A stretch of DNA of 64,000 nucleotides, taken from contig NZ_CP197401.1 of the NCBI RefSeq assembly GCF_052162025.1, positions 248,001 through 312,000 of the forward strand, written 5' to 3'. Below, piece by piece: positions 8,382 through 22,022 of this stretch. A model generated the notes under the pieces. It worked only from the letters and a program-made list of their open reading frames with translations. It was not told the DNA's origin and searched no databases. The DNA is from Methylobacter sp015476545. GTDB lineage: Bacteria > Pseudomonadota > Gammaproteobacteria > Methylococcales > Methylomonadaceae. The translations under genes and the position numbers were made by a program. Within the stretch, counting starts at the first letter, position 1; each line of letters starts with the position of its first letter.

Positions 8382-9130
8382 GTCTTTGACTCCTTGTTCC
8401 GTTGCATATCCAGCAATTTCAGATATTTATAATAAGTGCCTTCAGCATTGGATATGGCGAGCATGAGTCCTTGCTGTCCATCCAGAAAAGCGGCCTTTAA
8501 ACAGTAAGTGCGAAAAAAAGTCCAGAATCCTTTAGCTATCGCCTGGAATAATGTGGTTTTTTTGCCAGCCTGGTGCAGTTTTTCAGCGCCCAGTGACGAA
8601 TAACTGTTGATTTTGTGCAGGACTTCTTCAGGGTTTATAAACGCTTCATGAATCAGCGGTGTTTTTAAGCGCTGGATAGTGCCGTCGACAATAATACGTT
8701 CATGAACGAGATCTTCGGTGAAATGCCCGTGTTCACGTTGAAATAAACGCAAAACATAATCGGGCCACCATCCGCCATGCCTGATCTGTTTGCCGCAATA
8801 GCTTGAAAGACGCGGTATTTCAAAGCCACTGATATGGGCTTGGCTCATGGCCTGCTCAATTTCTTCTCTCAATTCGGGTATCACTTGTTCGTCGGCATCG
8901 ATAGACAAGATCCACGGCTGGGTTGCCTTGCTGACGGCGCGCTGTTTTTGAATGCCGAAACCCGGCCAGTCAGTCATAAACACCTTGTCAGTGTAGCGCC
9001 GGCAGATGTCGACCGTATTGTCTTCGCTGCCTGAATCCAGAACAATGATTTCATCCGCCCACGCGATAGATTCAAGGCAGCGGGCAATATGCGCGGATTC
9101 GTTCTTGGTGATAATAACTACGCTGAGCAT
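8378..9130 (-). CDS. Glycosyltransferase family 2, WaaE/KdtX-like (LPS core)
   Basis: Resembles the WaaE/KdtX family, which adds a glucose to the inner-core heptose of lipopolysaccharide. Visible blocks are LSVVIITKNE, the VLDSGSEDNT donor block, the metal motif in SIDADEQV, and the RHGGWWPDYVLRLF and DLVHERI segments typical of this family. I choose the ATG at 9130, giving 250 residues that begin directly with the first Rossmann strand; the open frame continues to 9163. This start lies inside the end of the O-antigen ligase gene (13-base overlap). Acceptor specificity is inferred only from family and neighbours. Confidence 0.9.
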   Translation of the reverse strand: MLSVVIITKNESAHIARCLESIAWADEIIVLDSGSEDNTVDICRRYTDKVFMTDWPGFGIQKQRAVSKATQPWILSIDADEQVIPELREEIEQAMSQAHISGFEIPRLSSYCGKQIRHGGWWPDYVLRLFQREHGHFTEDLVHERIIVDGTIQRLKTPLIHEAFINPEEVLHKINSYSSLGAEKLHQAGKKTTLFQAIAKGFWTFFRTYCLKAAFLDGQQGLMLAISNAEGTYYKYLKLLDMQRNKESKT

Positions 9131-10329
9131 GGTTTTGTATGGGTCGGCAACGTTGCAAAGCATAGGGCTATCATAGTGATAAACCAGTGCCCTTCGGTAA
9201 AGTCGAGAATTGTGGAGTTAAAAAGACTATTGGTGGCAAGCGCCACCAATATGCCTTGCGCCAGCCATTTATATTCATTTGCCAGTTTTAACGAACATTG
9301 ATATTGACTGAACAAAAAGGCTAAAAACAGCAGCAGGCCGGCTATGCCGGTCTGTACGGTAATCATTAAATATTCATTATGGGGATTGTTGGACGCAATA
9401 TCGGTTTTTGCCGCCACTCTACAGTACTCAACAGGATAACTGCCTGTGCCATGGCCTAGCCAAGGGTTTTCAGCAATGAGCGTCAACGAATGTTTCCAGA
9501 AAGTTAGTCTTTGTCCCTCGGATGAGTTGGTTCCACCGTTTTCAGAATGCAGATAATTTTGGGTTTGTGAAAAGCCCTCGTTGATGCGATTGGCTCTATC
9601 GGAACAGGTTATGAAGACTAAAAGTAGCGTGACAGTAGCAGTAATTAGCAATACTGCCTTTTTTGTAGGGAACCGCTGAATATAAAAAAGCATCATTAAT
9701 AGCAGAAAGATCAACTGTCCGGTGCGGCCGGAGACGAGGAAGAATAAATTGTGAATACATAAAATAATCAAAGCAATATAGAGCAACCTGTATTTGCCTG
9801 CTTGCAAGGATTTGTGTGCGCAGAAAAAGGCAAAGAAAGCCACTAAAAGGCTGTGAGTAATGCGGTTTTTAATGCAGGGGTCCATTGTAGGCTGCATATA
9901 ATCGATGAAGCCGAAATAAATGGCATAAGAGCCTAATAGCGTCATAATAGACGCAATAATAAAAACGTTCCATGCCCATTGTCTGGTGAATTCGGACTGA
10001 AAAAATGGCGGCAGGATGATCAGCAACAAAAGTTCACGATATTTGCTGAGCGTAGAAAATGCATTTTCAGGTGCGGCTGTGGTGTAGGTAATGCCAAGGG
10101 CTAAATAAAAAAACAGTAATAATGCCAATAGGGCCAGCGGATTTTGCTTTATAAAGATTGGCAAGGTTATAAATTGAGCCGAGCTTATCCACAATAACAA
10201 CAATGCCGCGGAAAATACGAGAGTTAAGGCGGTGGAAAAAGGCAGGGTTAAAATCAGCAAAATGGCGATATAGCCGCCAATGTCGATCATTAATGGCTGA
10301 GATTGGAAATATAGTTCTTTAAAGGGCAT
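9118..10329 (-). CDS. O-antigen ligase family membrane protein (WaaL-like)
   Basis: Expected to join undecaprenyl-linked O-antigen to lipid A-core on the periplasmic side of the inner membrane. The 403-residue protein has about ten to eleven hydrophobic helices and one large periplasmic loop (about residues 230-320) holding the Wzy/WaaL signature: an Arg/Glu region, then WLGHGTGSYP and the NPHNEYLMI block with the conserved His. It lies 10 bases after the heptosyltransferase gene and before two core glycosyltransferases. A Wzy polymerase role cannot be excluded, but the core-gene context favours ligase. Confidence 0.85.
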   Translation of the reverse strand: MPFKELYFQSQPLMIDIGGYIAILLILTLPFSTALTLVFSAALLLLWISSAQFITLPIFIKQNPLALLALLLFFYLALGITYTTAAPENAFSTLSKYRELLLLIILPPFFQSEFTRQWAWNVFIIASIMTLLGSYAIYFGFIDYMQPTMDPCIKNRITHSLLVAFFAFFCAHKSLQAGKYRLLYIALIILCIHNLFFLVSGRTGQLIFLLLMMLFYIQRFPTKKAVLLITATVTLLLVFITCSDRANRINEGFSQTQNYLHSENGGTNSSEGQRLTFWKHSLTLIAENPWLGHGTGSYPVEYCRVAAKTDIASNNPHNEYLMITVQTGIAGLLLFLAFLFSQYQCSLKLANEYKWLAQGILVALATNSLFNSTILDFTEGHWFITMIALCFATLPTHTKPCSA

Positions 10330-10339
10330 GAGTTGTTTT

Positions 10340-11440
10340 TTACTGTTGGCGTTGCTCTTGATTCAATACTTGCAGAATGGCTTTTTTGATGGATTCCGGG
10401 CTGATATTTTCCAGGCATGCGCTGCGGCTTTGTCGATTTCGGTCACAACCTTCCTGATGGCAGGGCACGCAATCGGCAATGCCTTGAATTAAATAAATAT
10501 TGTTGACTTGCTGATCGCCTAGTTTCCGGAACGGATTTTCGTCACTATCATAATTGGTGGGCCAAGGCGCCCATTTGACAGGATTGGTTGGACCGTATAA
10601 TGCAATAACCGGAACGCCCATGGCCGCGGCCAGATGGGTTATGCCCGTGTCGGGACCGATGTATAATGTTGCCTTACTGATAATATCGGCAAGCTGCGAT
10701 ATGGTGGTTTTACCGGTCAAGTTTAAGACCTCAGGCGATAATTGCCGATGAATTTCGTTTACATAATCAATTTCTTCCGGCGCAGGGCCGCCTGACAGCA
10801 CCACCTTTAAACCTGAATCCTGAAGAAATTGCGCAGTTTCAATCCAGCCATTGATTGTCCATCGTTTATAATGCCACATCGGATAGGCATGAAGAACGGC
10901 ATAGGCCGAGCTGCCAGAGATAGCGGCAAGCCTCTGATCGTCAGTCGGCAGCGGAGGAACCAGTGTATAATTTCTGGCGATGCCTAAGAGATCCGCCAAT
11001 TTTAAGAGTTGTATTACGGTGTGCGTATTTTCATCATCGAATTCAGTCCAATATTGAACCAAGTAGCGTTTCCATGCCCCTTTTTGATCTTTTTTCGGCA
11101 CCACAGCAACACGCGTAGGTGCGGCTAACAATCCGTAAATGAAAGGGCGATCCCCTGTCTGTGTAATGACTGCCAGGCTGTATCTCCTAAATAATTGCGA
11201 AACAAGATGTCGGTAATCAGCGTGTGTTGGACGTAAAGGCGTGGTTATTATCCGGTTGATATCTGGGTTTCCTTCTAAGATAGCGGCGGTGTTGTCAAAT
11301 ACCAAAACATCTATTTGTGCCTGCGGATAGGCTTTATGAAGTGAGCGTACTAAGGGCGTTATTAGCAAGACATCGCCAAGATGGCGTAAGGCAATGACCA
11401 ATATTCTGGAAGGAGGAGCTAGCGATGGATGTTTCTTCAT
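10340..11440 (-). CDS. Glycosyltransferase family 9, LPS heptosyltransferase (WaaQ-like)
   Basis: Probably transfers L-glycero-D-manno-heptose from ADP-heptose to the LPS inner core. The 366-residue GT-B protein starts with ILVIALRHLGDVLLITPLV, the family's N-terminal block, and has the donor-site block YIGPDTGITHLAAAMGVPVIALYGPT. A cysteine cluster near the C-terminus (DCVPCHQEGCDRN) is found in several WaaQ/WaaF-type members. It is the first gene of the minus-strand LPS operon and diverges from msbA-gmhA-hldE-hldD, which makes and exports the matching substrates. Confidence 0.9.
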   Translation of the reverse strand: MKKHPSLAPPSRILVIALRHLGDVLLITPLVRSLHKAYPQAQIDVLVFDNTAAILEGNPDINRIITTPLRPTHADYRHLVSQLFRRYSLAVITQTGDRPFIYGLLAAPTRVAVVPKKDQKGAWKRYLVQYWTEFDDENTHTVIQLLKLADLLGIARNYTLVPPLPTDDQRLAAISGSSAYAVLHAYPMWHYKRWTINGWIETAQFLQDSGLKVVLSGGPAPEEIDYVNEIHRQLSPEVLNLTGKTTISQLADIISKATLYIGPDTGITHLAAAMGVPVIALYGPTNPVKWAPWPTNYDSDENPFRKLGDQQVNNIYLIQGIADCVPCHQEGCDRNRQSRSACLENISPESIKKAILQVLNQEQRQQ

Positions 11441-11656
11441 TCAGTGTATGCAATTTTTAATCTCATAACAATACCGCGATATTTTACAGTCTTGCTATGG
11501 AATGTATAGCTTGTGTTCCAGAGGCGAAACAGTCTGATAAAAGCATCAGATGGAAGGCTATTACAGTCTTTTTCGTTAAAGAATGGTAATATTTTACTCA
11601 TTTAAACATGAGTTACTACTGCCAAAGCATGTGAGTGGCATGAATTATATAAAAGT

Positions 11657-13417
11657 ATGAAAAAAGAATCTGAAGCGAGTATACAAATATACAAGCGATT
11701 ATTGACTTATGTAAAACCGCATCGTGGTTTTTTTGCAATCAGTATTCTGGGTTTTCTGATTTACTCGGCTACTCAGCCATTATTCGCGTCATTGATCAAG
11801 CATATTATTGACACGCTGCAAACCGAAGTGCGTGAGGGCATGTATTATTTGCCGTTGCTGTTTAGCGGCTTGATTGTGGTGCGAGGATTGGGAGCTTATC
11901 TGGGCAATTATTTTCTGGCCAAAGTATCCTGTAACGTCGTGCATGCACTAAGATGCGAAATTTTTGATCATTACACTCGTTTGCCGACTACATATTTTGA
12001 CGCGAACAATAGCGGTTATATGATTGCGAGAATCTCTAATAATGTAGGCGAAGTTACTAAGGCGACTACCGATGCAGTGCGCACTTTTGTCAGGGAAGGT
12101 TTGACCGCTATAGGTTTACTAGGCTACCTATTCTATTCAAACTGGATGTTATCGATGGTCTTTGTTGCTATAACGCCGATTATTGCGGTGCTGGTGAGCT
12201 ATGTCAGTAAGCGGTTGCGAAACATCAGCAAGAAAATCCAGCAATCAGTAGGCGATATAACGCATATCACGTCCGAGCTGGTAGGCGGCCATCGAATCGT
12301 GCGCAGCTATGGCGGCGAGGATTATGAGCGTCGGCGGTTTATGGAGAGCAGCCTGGATAATCGGCGGCAATCGCTAAAGCTCGCCACGACACAGGCCGTG
12401 CATAATCCGATCATACAGCTCATCATTGCTGTAGCATTGTCTGGTTTGATGTATATGGCGCTGTTTTTTATGGAGCAGTCCAGCACAGGCGAGTTTGTAG
12501 GCTATCTGACCGCGGCATTTCTGTTGCCCAGGCCCGTCAGACAGTTAACGGAAGTTAATGGCGATATTCAAAAAGGTATTGCGGCGGCTGAATCCCTGTT
12601 CGATGTTCTGGATGAGCCAACAGAGCAGAATGATGGCACTTATCAAATAGATAAATGCAAAGGCAAGCTGGAGTTCAAGAACGTATCTTTTAAATATCCC
12701 GGAGCTACTGAGCTCGCTCTAAGGAACATCAGTTTCAAAGCGGATCCGGGGCAAACTATAGCGCTAGTCGGCGCTTCCGGCGGCGGCAAAAGCACGCTGG
12801 CTAATCTGGTTTCCCGTTTTTATACGCATAAGACAGGCGAAATATTGCTCGATGGCGTTGAAATTAATACCTATGAACTAGCGAATTTAAGAAAACAACT
12901 GGCATTGGTTAATCAACAGGTCACCTTATTCAATGATACGATAGCCAATAATATAGCTTACGGCGCACTGGCAAACGCCGACAGAAAAGATATTATTGCC
13001 GCTGCAACCGATGCTTATGCAATGGAATTCATCAGCAAGCTGGAACTCGGGCTTGACACCGAAATAGGTGAAAACGGCGTCAAATTGTCGGGTGGACAAA
13101 GGCAACGATTAGCATTGGCAAGAGCGCTGCTGAAAGATGCGCCAGTCTTGATATTAGATGAGGCAACGTCGGCGCTGGATACCGAATCGGAGCGCTTCAT
13201 ACAGGCGGCCCTGCAAATAGTCATGCGCAATCGGACAACACTGGTGATAGCTCATAGACTATCAACCATAGAAAATGCGGATATGATTCTGGTTATCGAT
13301 CATGGTCAAATCGTGGAAAGAGGTACGCATCAGGAACTCATTAAAAAAAATGGGGTTTATGCTCGCTTACATCAGATGCAGCACAGGAATGACCGGAAAC
13401 AAGCGGTTGTCAATTAA
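11657..13417 (+). CDS. msbA: Lipid A export ABC transporter, ATP-binding/permease
   Basis: Flips core-lipid A across the inner membrane using ATP. The 586-residue half-transporter has six membrane helices in the first 310 residues and then one nucleotide-binding domain: Walker A GASGGGKST, Q-loop near VNQQVTLF, signature LSGGQRQRLALARALL, Walker B VLILDEATSALD, and the switch histidine in IAHRLST. Length matches MsbA (582 in E. coli), and the neighbouring heptose genes support MsbA over other exporters. It diverges from the glycosyltransferase operon across a 216-bp region that should hold both promoters. Confidence 0.95.
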   Translation: MKKESEASIQIYKRLLTYVKPHRGFFAISILGFLIYSATQPLFASLIKHIIDTLQTEVREGMYYLPLLFSGLIVVRGLGAYLGNYFLAKVSCNVVHALRCEIFDHYTRLPTTYFDANNSGYMIARISNNVGEVTKATTDAVRTFVREGLTAIGLLGYLFYSNWMLSMVFVAITPIIAVLVSYVSKRLRNISKKIQQSVGDITHITSELVGGHRIVRSYGGEDYERRRFMESSLDNRRQSLKLATTQAVHNPIIQLIIAVALSGLMYMALFFMEQSSTGEFVGYLTAAFLLPRPVRQLTEVNGDIQKGIAAAESLFDVLDEPTEQNDGTYQIDKCKGKLEFKNVSFKYPGATELALRNISFKADPGQTIALVGASGGGKSTLANLVSRFYTHKTGEILLDGVEINTYELANLRKQLALVNQQVTLFNDTIANNIAYGALANADRKDIIAAATDAYAMEFISKLELGLDTEIGENGVKLSGGQRQRLALARALLKDAPVLILDEATSALDTESERFIQAALQIVMRNRTTLVIAHRLSTIENADMILVIDHGQIVERGTHQELIKKNGVYARLHQMQHRNDRKQAVVN

Positions 13418-13498
13418 TTGCCTATCAATTCGTTTTGAATAAAAACACTTTGTTTTAGCATGGCTAAAAAAGCCTTTTGAAACTATGGGGATACTATT

Positions 13499-14074
13499 TT
13501 GAAAGCATTTATTTCTGAGCTTGAAGAGCACAGAGAAATGATGACGCGCTTGGCCGACTGTTCCGAGAAAATAGAAGCAGCCGGAGGGCTATTGATCGAG
13601 ACGCTGAAGCAGGGCGGAAAGATATTATTATGCGGTAATGGCGGCAGTGCTGCAGATTGTCAGCATATTGCAGCTGAACTGGTTGTCAGGTATGAAAAAA
13701 AACGGCGGGCGCTGGCAGCGATCGCCTTGACGACAGACAGTTCTATTTTAACGGCTCATACCAATGACTTTGAGTTTGAAACGGTTTTCTCGCGTCAGGT
13801 GGAAGCTCTTGCCAATGAAAAAGATTGTTTGGTAGCTATCTCCACATCGGGGCGAAGCAAGAATATTCTAAAAGCAGTTGAGGTTGCTAAATCGAAAGGC
13901 ATGGCAGTGGTCGGTTTAACGGGCGGTGAAGGCGGAGAGTTGCATCATCAGGCTACGCTCTCAATCATTGTGCCTTCCGCGGTAACGGCAAGAATTCAAG
14001 AAGCGCATATATTGATAGGCCACTGGTGGTGCAGTGTGATTGAGGAGGCAACCGATGTTGGTAGCGGCGTCTGA
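13499..14074 (+). CDS. gmhA: Sedoheptulose 7-phosphate isomerase
   Basis: Makes D-glycero-D-manno-heptose 7-phosphate from sedoheptulose 7-phosphate, the first step of ADP-heptose synthesis. The 191-residue SIS-domain protein has the block LLCGNGGSAADCQHIAAEL, the phosphate-binding STSGRSKN, and a C-terminal IQEAHI helix, as in GmhA. The start is TTG at 13499 with GGGG at 13487-13490 upstream; the next ATG (13538) would remove part of the first helix. It overlaps hldE by 20 bases, so the heptose genes form one operon. Confidence 0.95.
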   Translation: MKAFISELEEHREMMTRLADCSEKIEAAGGLLIETLKQGGKILLCGNGGSAADCQHIAAELVVRYEKKRRALAAIALTTDSSILTAHTNDFEFETVFSRQVEALANEKDCLVAISTSGRSKNILKAVEVAKSKGMAVVGLTGGEGGELHHQATLSIIVPSAVTARIQEAHILIGHWWCSVIEEATDVGSGV

Positions 14075-15479
14075 GTTCAAACAGGCTCATATTGTTGTCG
14101 TAGGCGATGTCATGCTGGATCGCTACTGGTCAGGGCTGGCCGGCCGGATTTCGCCTGAAGCGCCTGTGCCGGTGGTTCGGGTCAAAGATATTGAAGATCG
14201 TATTGGTGGAGCCGGTAACGTAGCGTTGAATATCGCCAAACTGGGTGGTCGAGTGACATTATTGGGTGTCATTGGTGATGATGCCGAGGGCCAGATTCTT
14301 CAGAAGTTGCTGGAAACAGAAGGCGTCGCATGCGACTTCATTGTTGAGCCTAATATGCGTAGCATCTGTAAATTGCGGATTATGGCCCAGCATCAGCAAC
14401 TGCTCCGGCTTGATTTCGAAGAAACGCCGTTGCCGGTTAATAAAGAAGCCTTGCTAGCACGGCTTGCGCAGTATCTGCCTAAAAGTGATGCGGTCGTTTT
14501 CTCCGATTACGGCAAAGGTACATTGGCCCATGTTTCGGAATACATAGCTCATGCCAGACAGGCCGGAGTTAAGGTTCTGGTCGATCCCAAAGGGGTTGAT
14601 TATGGACGTTATGCTCAGGCCGATATCATAACGCCAAATCTTTCTGAATTGCAGGCCGTAGTGGGGGCTTGCGGAGACGAAAACAGCCTGATTGAAAGAG
14701 GTCGATTGCTGTTGCAGCAATATCAAATCGAGACGCTATTGCTGACACGCGGTGAAGCCGGCATGACGTTGATACAAGATGCGCATGTGCATTCCCTTCC
14801 GGCTCAAGCCAAGGATGTGTTTGACGTAACTGGCGCAGGCGATACGGTTATTGCGGTAATGGCTTTAGGCGTAGCGATTGGTAAAACCCTGCGCGATGCG
14901 ATGTATTTGGCCAATTTGGCTGGCGGCATTGTAGTCGGTAAGCTCGGTACGTCGACTGTCTCTCTGCTCGAATTAATGCAGGCTACGCATAGCGATCGGG
15001 ATTCACAATACGGTGTCGTTTCTGAAGACGAATTAGCTCAAATTATCGTCAAGGCAAAAGCCAATGGCGAGCGAATCATTATGACTAACGGCTGCTTCGA
15101 TTTACTGCATGCCGGGCATGTCACTTATCTGGAGCAGGCCAGAGCTTTGGGTGACAGGTTGATTGTCGCGGTTAATTCTGATGCGTCAGTCAGACAGCTT
15201 AAAGGTAATTCACGTCCGATTAATGGTCTTCAGCAACGTATGCTGGTGCTTGCGGCATTGGCCTGTGTGGATTGGGTAGTGTCGTTCGAAGAGGAAACGC
15301 CAGAGCGCTTATATTGCAGATTATTACCTGATGTCATCGTCAAAGGTGGCGATTATCGGCCCGAGCAAATCGCCGGCAGTGATTGCGTTATACAAGCGGG
15401 GGGCGAAGTGAAAATTTTACAGTTTGTTGATGGTCAGTCGACAACATCCATGATCAAGAAAGCGAGGGGAGAAGAATGA
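14055..15479 (+). CDS. hldE: Bifunctional heptose 7-phosphate kinase / heptose 1-phosphate adenylyltransferase
   Basis: Catalyses two steps of ADP-heptose synthesis. The N-terminal ribokinase-like domain (to about residue 315) shows VVGDVMLDRYW and the anion-hole/base motif DVTGAGDTV. The C-terminal nucleotidyltransferase domain shows TNGCFDLLHAGHVTYL with the HxGH motif. I place the start at ATG 14055, which has GAGGAGG 7 bases upstream, instead of the TTG at 14040; the protein is then 474 residues, like E. coli HldE (477). GmhB, the phosphatase acting between the two steps, is not in this window. Confidence 0.96.
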   Translation: MLVAASEFKQAHIVVVGDVMLDRYWSGLAGRISPEAPVPVVRVKDIEDRIGGAGNVALNIAKLGGRVTLLGVIGDDAEGQILQKLLETEGVACDFIVEPNMRSICKLRIMAQHQQLLRLDFEETPLPVNKEALLARLAQYLPKSDAVVFSDYGKGTLAHVSEYIAHARQAGVKVLVDPKGVDYGRYAQADIITPNLSELQAVVGACGDENSLIERGRLLLQQYQIETLLLTRGEAGMTLIQDAHVHSLPAQAKDVFDVTGAGDTVIAVMALGVAIGKTLRDAMYLANLAGGIVVGKLGTSTVSLLELMQATHSDRDSQYGVVSEDELAQIIVKAKANGERIIMTNGCFDLLHAGHVTYLEQARALGDRLIVAVNSDASVRQLKGNSRPINGLQQRMLVLAALACVDWVVSFEEETPERLYCRLLPDVIVKGGDYRPEQIAGSDCVIQAGGEVKILQFVDGQSTTSMIKKARGEE

Positions 15480-16441
15480 TTGTTGTTACCGGAGGCGCGG
15501 GATTTATCGGCAGTAATCTTGTTCGAGCCTTAAACGAGCGCGGTGAGCGCAATATATTGCTGGTCGATCATCTGGTTAACGGTCGGAAAGTGCATAATAT
15601 TGCTGATCTGGATATCGCCGATTACATGGATAAAGCTCAATTCATAGAAAAAATTGAATCGCCGGCTTTTCTAAACGATGTGCGTGCCGTTTTTCATCAG
15701 GGGGCTTGTTCTTCGACAACAGAATGGGATGGGCAATTCGTCATGACGAATAATTACGATTATTCAAAACGCTTGTTGCATTGGTGTATCGCAAAAAATG
15801 CAGCGTTTATATATGCATCATCTGCTTCGGTTTATGGTAATGGCAAGCACGGCTTTCGCGTCGATCGCAAATGCGAACATCCGATCAATATGTATGCCTA
15901 TTCAAAATTTCAATTTGATCAATATGTTCGTCAGCTATTGCCGAATACGAAGAGCCAGATTGTCGGATTTCGGTACTTCAATGTTTATGGTCCAAGAGAG
16001 CAGCATAAAGGCTCAATGAGCAGCACGGCATTTCATTTTAATTGTCAGATTATAGAGCAAAAGCGAGCCAGGCTATTTGAGGGTTGTGATGGCCTGGCTG
16101 ACGGCGAGCAAAAACGAGACTTTGTCTACGTCGATGATGTGGTAGATGTTAACTTATGGTTCTTGGATCATCCTGATCAGCATGGTATTTATAATATCGG
16201 AACCGGGCAGGCCGAAACCTTCAACACCGTTGCTCGAGCGGTTATCGATTGGCATAAAGAAGGTGATATTGAATATATTCCTTTTCCTGAGCATTTAAAA
16301 GGCGCTTATCAAAGTTATACCCAGGCGGATATTTCAGGCTTAAGACGAGCGGGTTATACCAAGGAATTTCTTAGCGTTAAAGAAGGTGTTGCCAGATATT
16401 TAAACTGGTTAAATTCTGCAGACAATAAAATATCTTTCTAA
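15476..16441 (+). CDS. hldD: ADP-L-glycero-D-manno-heptose 6-epimerase
   Basis: Converts ADP-D-glycero-D-manno-heptose to the L-glycero form used by heptosyltransferases. The 321-residue extended SDR has TGGAGFIGSN at the N-terminus (NADP site), the catalytic Tyr-Lys pair in MYAYSKFQFDQ, and the YFNVYGPRE block. Start ATG overlaps the hldE stop (ATGA), so translation is coupled. It completes the gmhA-hldE-hldD set and is the last gene before the rRNA operon. Confidence 0.96.
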   Translation: MIVVTGGAGFIGSNLVRALNERGERNILLVDHLVNGRKVHNIADLDIADYMDKAQFIEKIESPAFLNDVRAVFHQGACSSTTEWDGQFVMTNNYDYSKRLLHWCIAKNAAFIYASSASVYGNGKHGFRVDRKCEHPINMYAYSKFQFDQYVRQLLPNTKSQIVGFRYFNVYGPREQHKGSMSSTAFHFNCQIIEQKRARLFEGCDGLADGEQKRDFVYVDDVVDVNLWFLDHPDQHGIYNIGTGQAETFNTVARAVIDWHKEGDIEYIPFPEHLKGAYQSYTQADISGLRRAGYTKEFLSVKEGVARYLNWLNSADNKISF

Positions 16442-16454
16442 AGAAGATTATTGC

Positions 16455-16482
16455 TTGACGAATAAAAAAAAGCCGGTAGAAT
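16455..16482 (+). promoter_or_regulatory. rRNA operon promoter P1
   Basis: TTGACG (16455-16460), 16-bp spacer, TAGAAT (16477-16482), followed by a GC-rich discriminator. It is the weakest in consensus of three tandem promoters and starts only 14 bases after the hldD stop. Confidence 0.6.
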
Positions 16483-16549
16483 ACGCCCTTCCTTCGGGGC
16501 AGACGCCTCGGCAGGGCTTCAGGGAAGGCAGGCAAAGTCGACAGGGGGG

Positions 16550-16577
16550 TTGACAAACGGGTCGGATCGGTTATAAT
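16550..16577 (+). promoter_or_regulatory. rRNA operon promoter P2
   Basis: Full consensus TTGACA (16550-16555), 16-bp spacer and TATAAT (16572-16577). The -35 and the next bases (TTGACAAACGGGT) are identical to those of P3, which suggests duplication of a promoter unit. A GC-rich discriminator follows, as in stringently controlled rRNA promoters. Confidence 0.9.
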
Positions 16578-16647
16578 GGTCGGCTCTTCGGGGCTGAGCT
16601 GATCGGCGCCGGGTTTTCCGGGACGGAAAAAACAAACGAACAAGGGG

Positions 16648-16675
16648 TTGACAAACGGGTTTGGCTCTGTATAAT
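16648..16675 (+). promoter_or_regulatory. rRNA operon promoter P3
   Basis: Full consensus TTGACA (16648-16653), 16-bp spacer and TATAAT (16670-16675). It lies 98 bases after P2 and is the promoter nearest to the 16S gene. Confidence 0.9.
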
Positions 16676-16704
16676 AGTCGGACTCAGCGGGGCTTAGGCC
16701 TCGA

Positions 16705-16715
16705 GCTCTTTAAAA
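16705..16715 (+). promoter_or_regulatory. boxA antitermination site in the rRNA leader
   Basis: GCTCTTTAAAA matches the bacterial boxA element (TGCTCTTTAACA in E. coli), the NusB/S10 loading site that prevents premature termination of rRNA transcription. It lies about 30 bases after P3. Confidence 0.75.
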
Positions 16716-16724
16716 GAATGATCG

Positions 16725-16751
16725 AAATAATTTGTGTGGGTGCTTGTGACG
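16725..16751 (+). other. 16S precursor processing stem, 5' arm
   Basis: This segment pairs over about 27 bases (with several G-U pairs and one bulge) with 18415-18442 downstream of 16S. This is the expected RNase III substrate bracketing 16S rRNA. The rest of 16442-16864 holds only the three promoters, boxA and leader RNA. Confidence 0.7.
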
Positions 16752-16864
16752 GCTGATTTAGTTGTAACTAAATAGTCGAGCAAGAACCCTACGTTGATTC
16801 AAGTACGTAAGTTTTTGGTCGCGCCAAGATTGGTCACTCATCTTCCTGAGTGGCAAACAAGATT

Positions 16865-18399
<1,535 letters not shown>

Positions 18400-18466
18400 C
18401 AAAGACAGCTAACGCGTCATGAGCGTCCACAACAAATTATTTTGATCAACAAGCGATTATGAGCCT

Positions 18467-18543
<77 letters not shown>

Positions 18544-18593
18544 CTTTTTACTTCCAGTAAAAAGGGTGAACGGGCTAGGGAATCCGGTTATCC

Positions 18594-18669
18594 GGGGCCA
18601 TAGCTCAGCTGGGAGAGCGCCTGCCTTGCACGCAGGAGGTCGGGAGTTCGATCCTCCCTGGCTCCACCA
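18594..18669 (+). tRNA. tRNA-Ala (TGC)
   Basis: A 76-base cloverleaf: acceptor GGGGCCA paired with TGGCTCC (one G-U), anticodon TGC at 18627-18629 in loop CTTGCAC, T-arm with GGGAGTTCGATCCTCCC, encoded CCA. It follows tRNA-Ile by 50 bases. Confidence 0.97.
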
Positions 18670-18705
18670 ATGCTATAAGCCTTCATGTAGGGTTTATAGC
18701 ATTGG
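18667..18705 (+). other. Spacer hairpin starting in the tRNA-Ala CCA
   Basis: A 15-bp stem (18667-18681 with 18691-18705, one G-U pair) whose 5' arm includes the CCA end of tRNA-Ala. No T run follows, so it is not a terminator. It probably guides processing of the precursor. Confidence 0.5.
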
Positions 18706-18720
18706 TGCTTCATGCATCGA

Positions 18721-18733
18721 TAGCTCTTTAACA
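18721..18733 (+). promoter_or_regulatory. boxA antitermination site before 23S
   Basis: TAGCTCTTTAACA matches the boxA element found in the E. coli 16S-23S spacer. It should renew the antitermination complex before the long 23S gene. Confidence 0.75.
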
Positions 18734-18855
18734 ATGTGGAAATCTGTAAAACGAGTTTAAGGCTTATTGGCAACAATAAGCACATAAATGAGTACTCAAG
18801 CAGAAAAAGCGAAAATGTCAGCTGATCGATAGCCTCAGACTTATTGGGGTTATAT

Positions 18856-21748
<2,893 letters not shown>

Positions 21749-21849
21749 ATAACACCCAATCAGTTTGGGTTGACTGACAGCGCTTTTTTGACGCGAGAGA
21801 TACAGATTTCCATGCAGTAGGCCGCGACAGCGGGCCTGCTACACCAGTT

Positions 21850-21968
21850 TGCTTGGTGACCATAGCGAGCGTGAACCACCCGATCCCATCCCGAACTCGG
21901 AAGTGAAACCGCTTAGCGCCGATGATAGTGTGGCCGTTTGCCATGCGAAAGTAGGGCATCGCCAAGCG
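21850..21968 (+). rRNA. rrf: 5S ribosomal RNA
   Basis: About 119 bases, from TGCTTGGTGACC to GCCAAGC, with the internal conserved CCGAACTCGGAAGTGAAACC and GCGCCGATGATAGT. End positions are accurate to one or two bases. It is the last gene of the rRNA operon. Confidence 0.96.
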
Positions 21969-21976
21969 CCAATCCG

Positions 21977-22013
21977 AAAACCCGGTCCTCCCAGAGGCCC
22001 GGGTTTTTTTTTT
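21977..22013 (+). terminator. Terminator of the rRNA operon
   Basis: Stem 21977-21985 with 21999-22007, with an inner CCTC/GAGG helix (21987-21990 with 21994-21997), followed by T to 22013. It also lies next to the stop of the convergent SDR gene. Confidence 0.92.
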
Positions 22014-22022
22014 GCCCGGCCC

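Noticed and set aside
7566..11440. Horizontal transfer of the LPS glycosyltransferases
   Set aside because: Base composition resembles the adjoining heptose genes by eye and no mobile element flanks the block; no support beyond general expectation.
13462..13478. Terminator between msbA and gmhA (GGCT/AGCC then TTTT)
   Set aside because: The stem is only 4 bp, too weak to claim.
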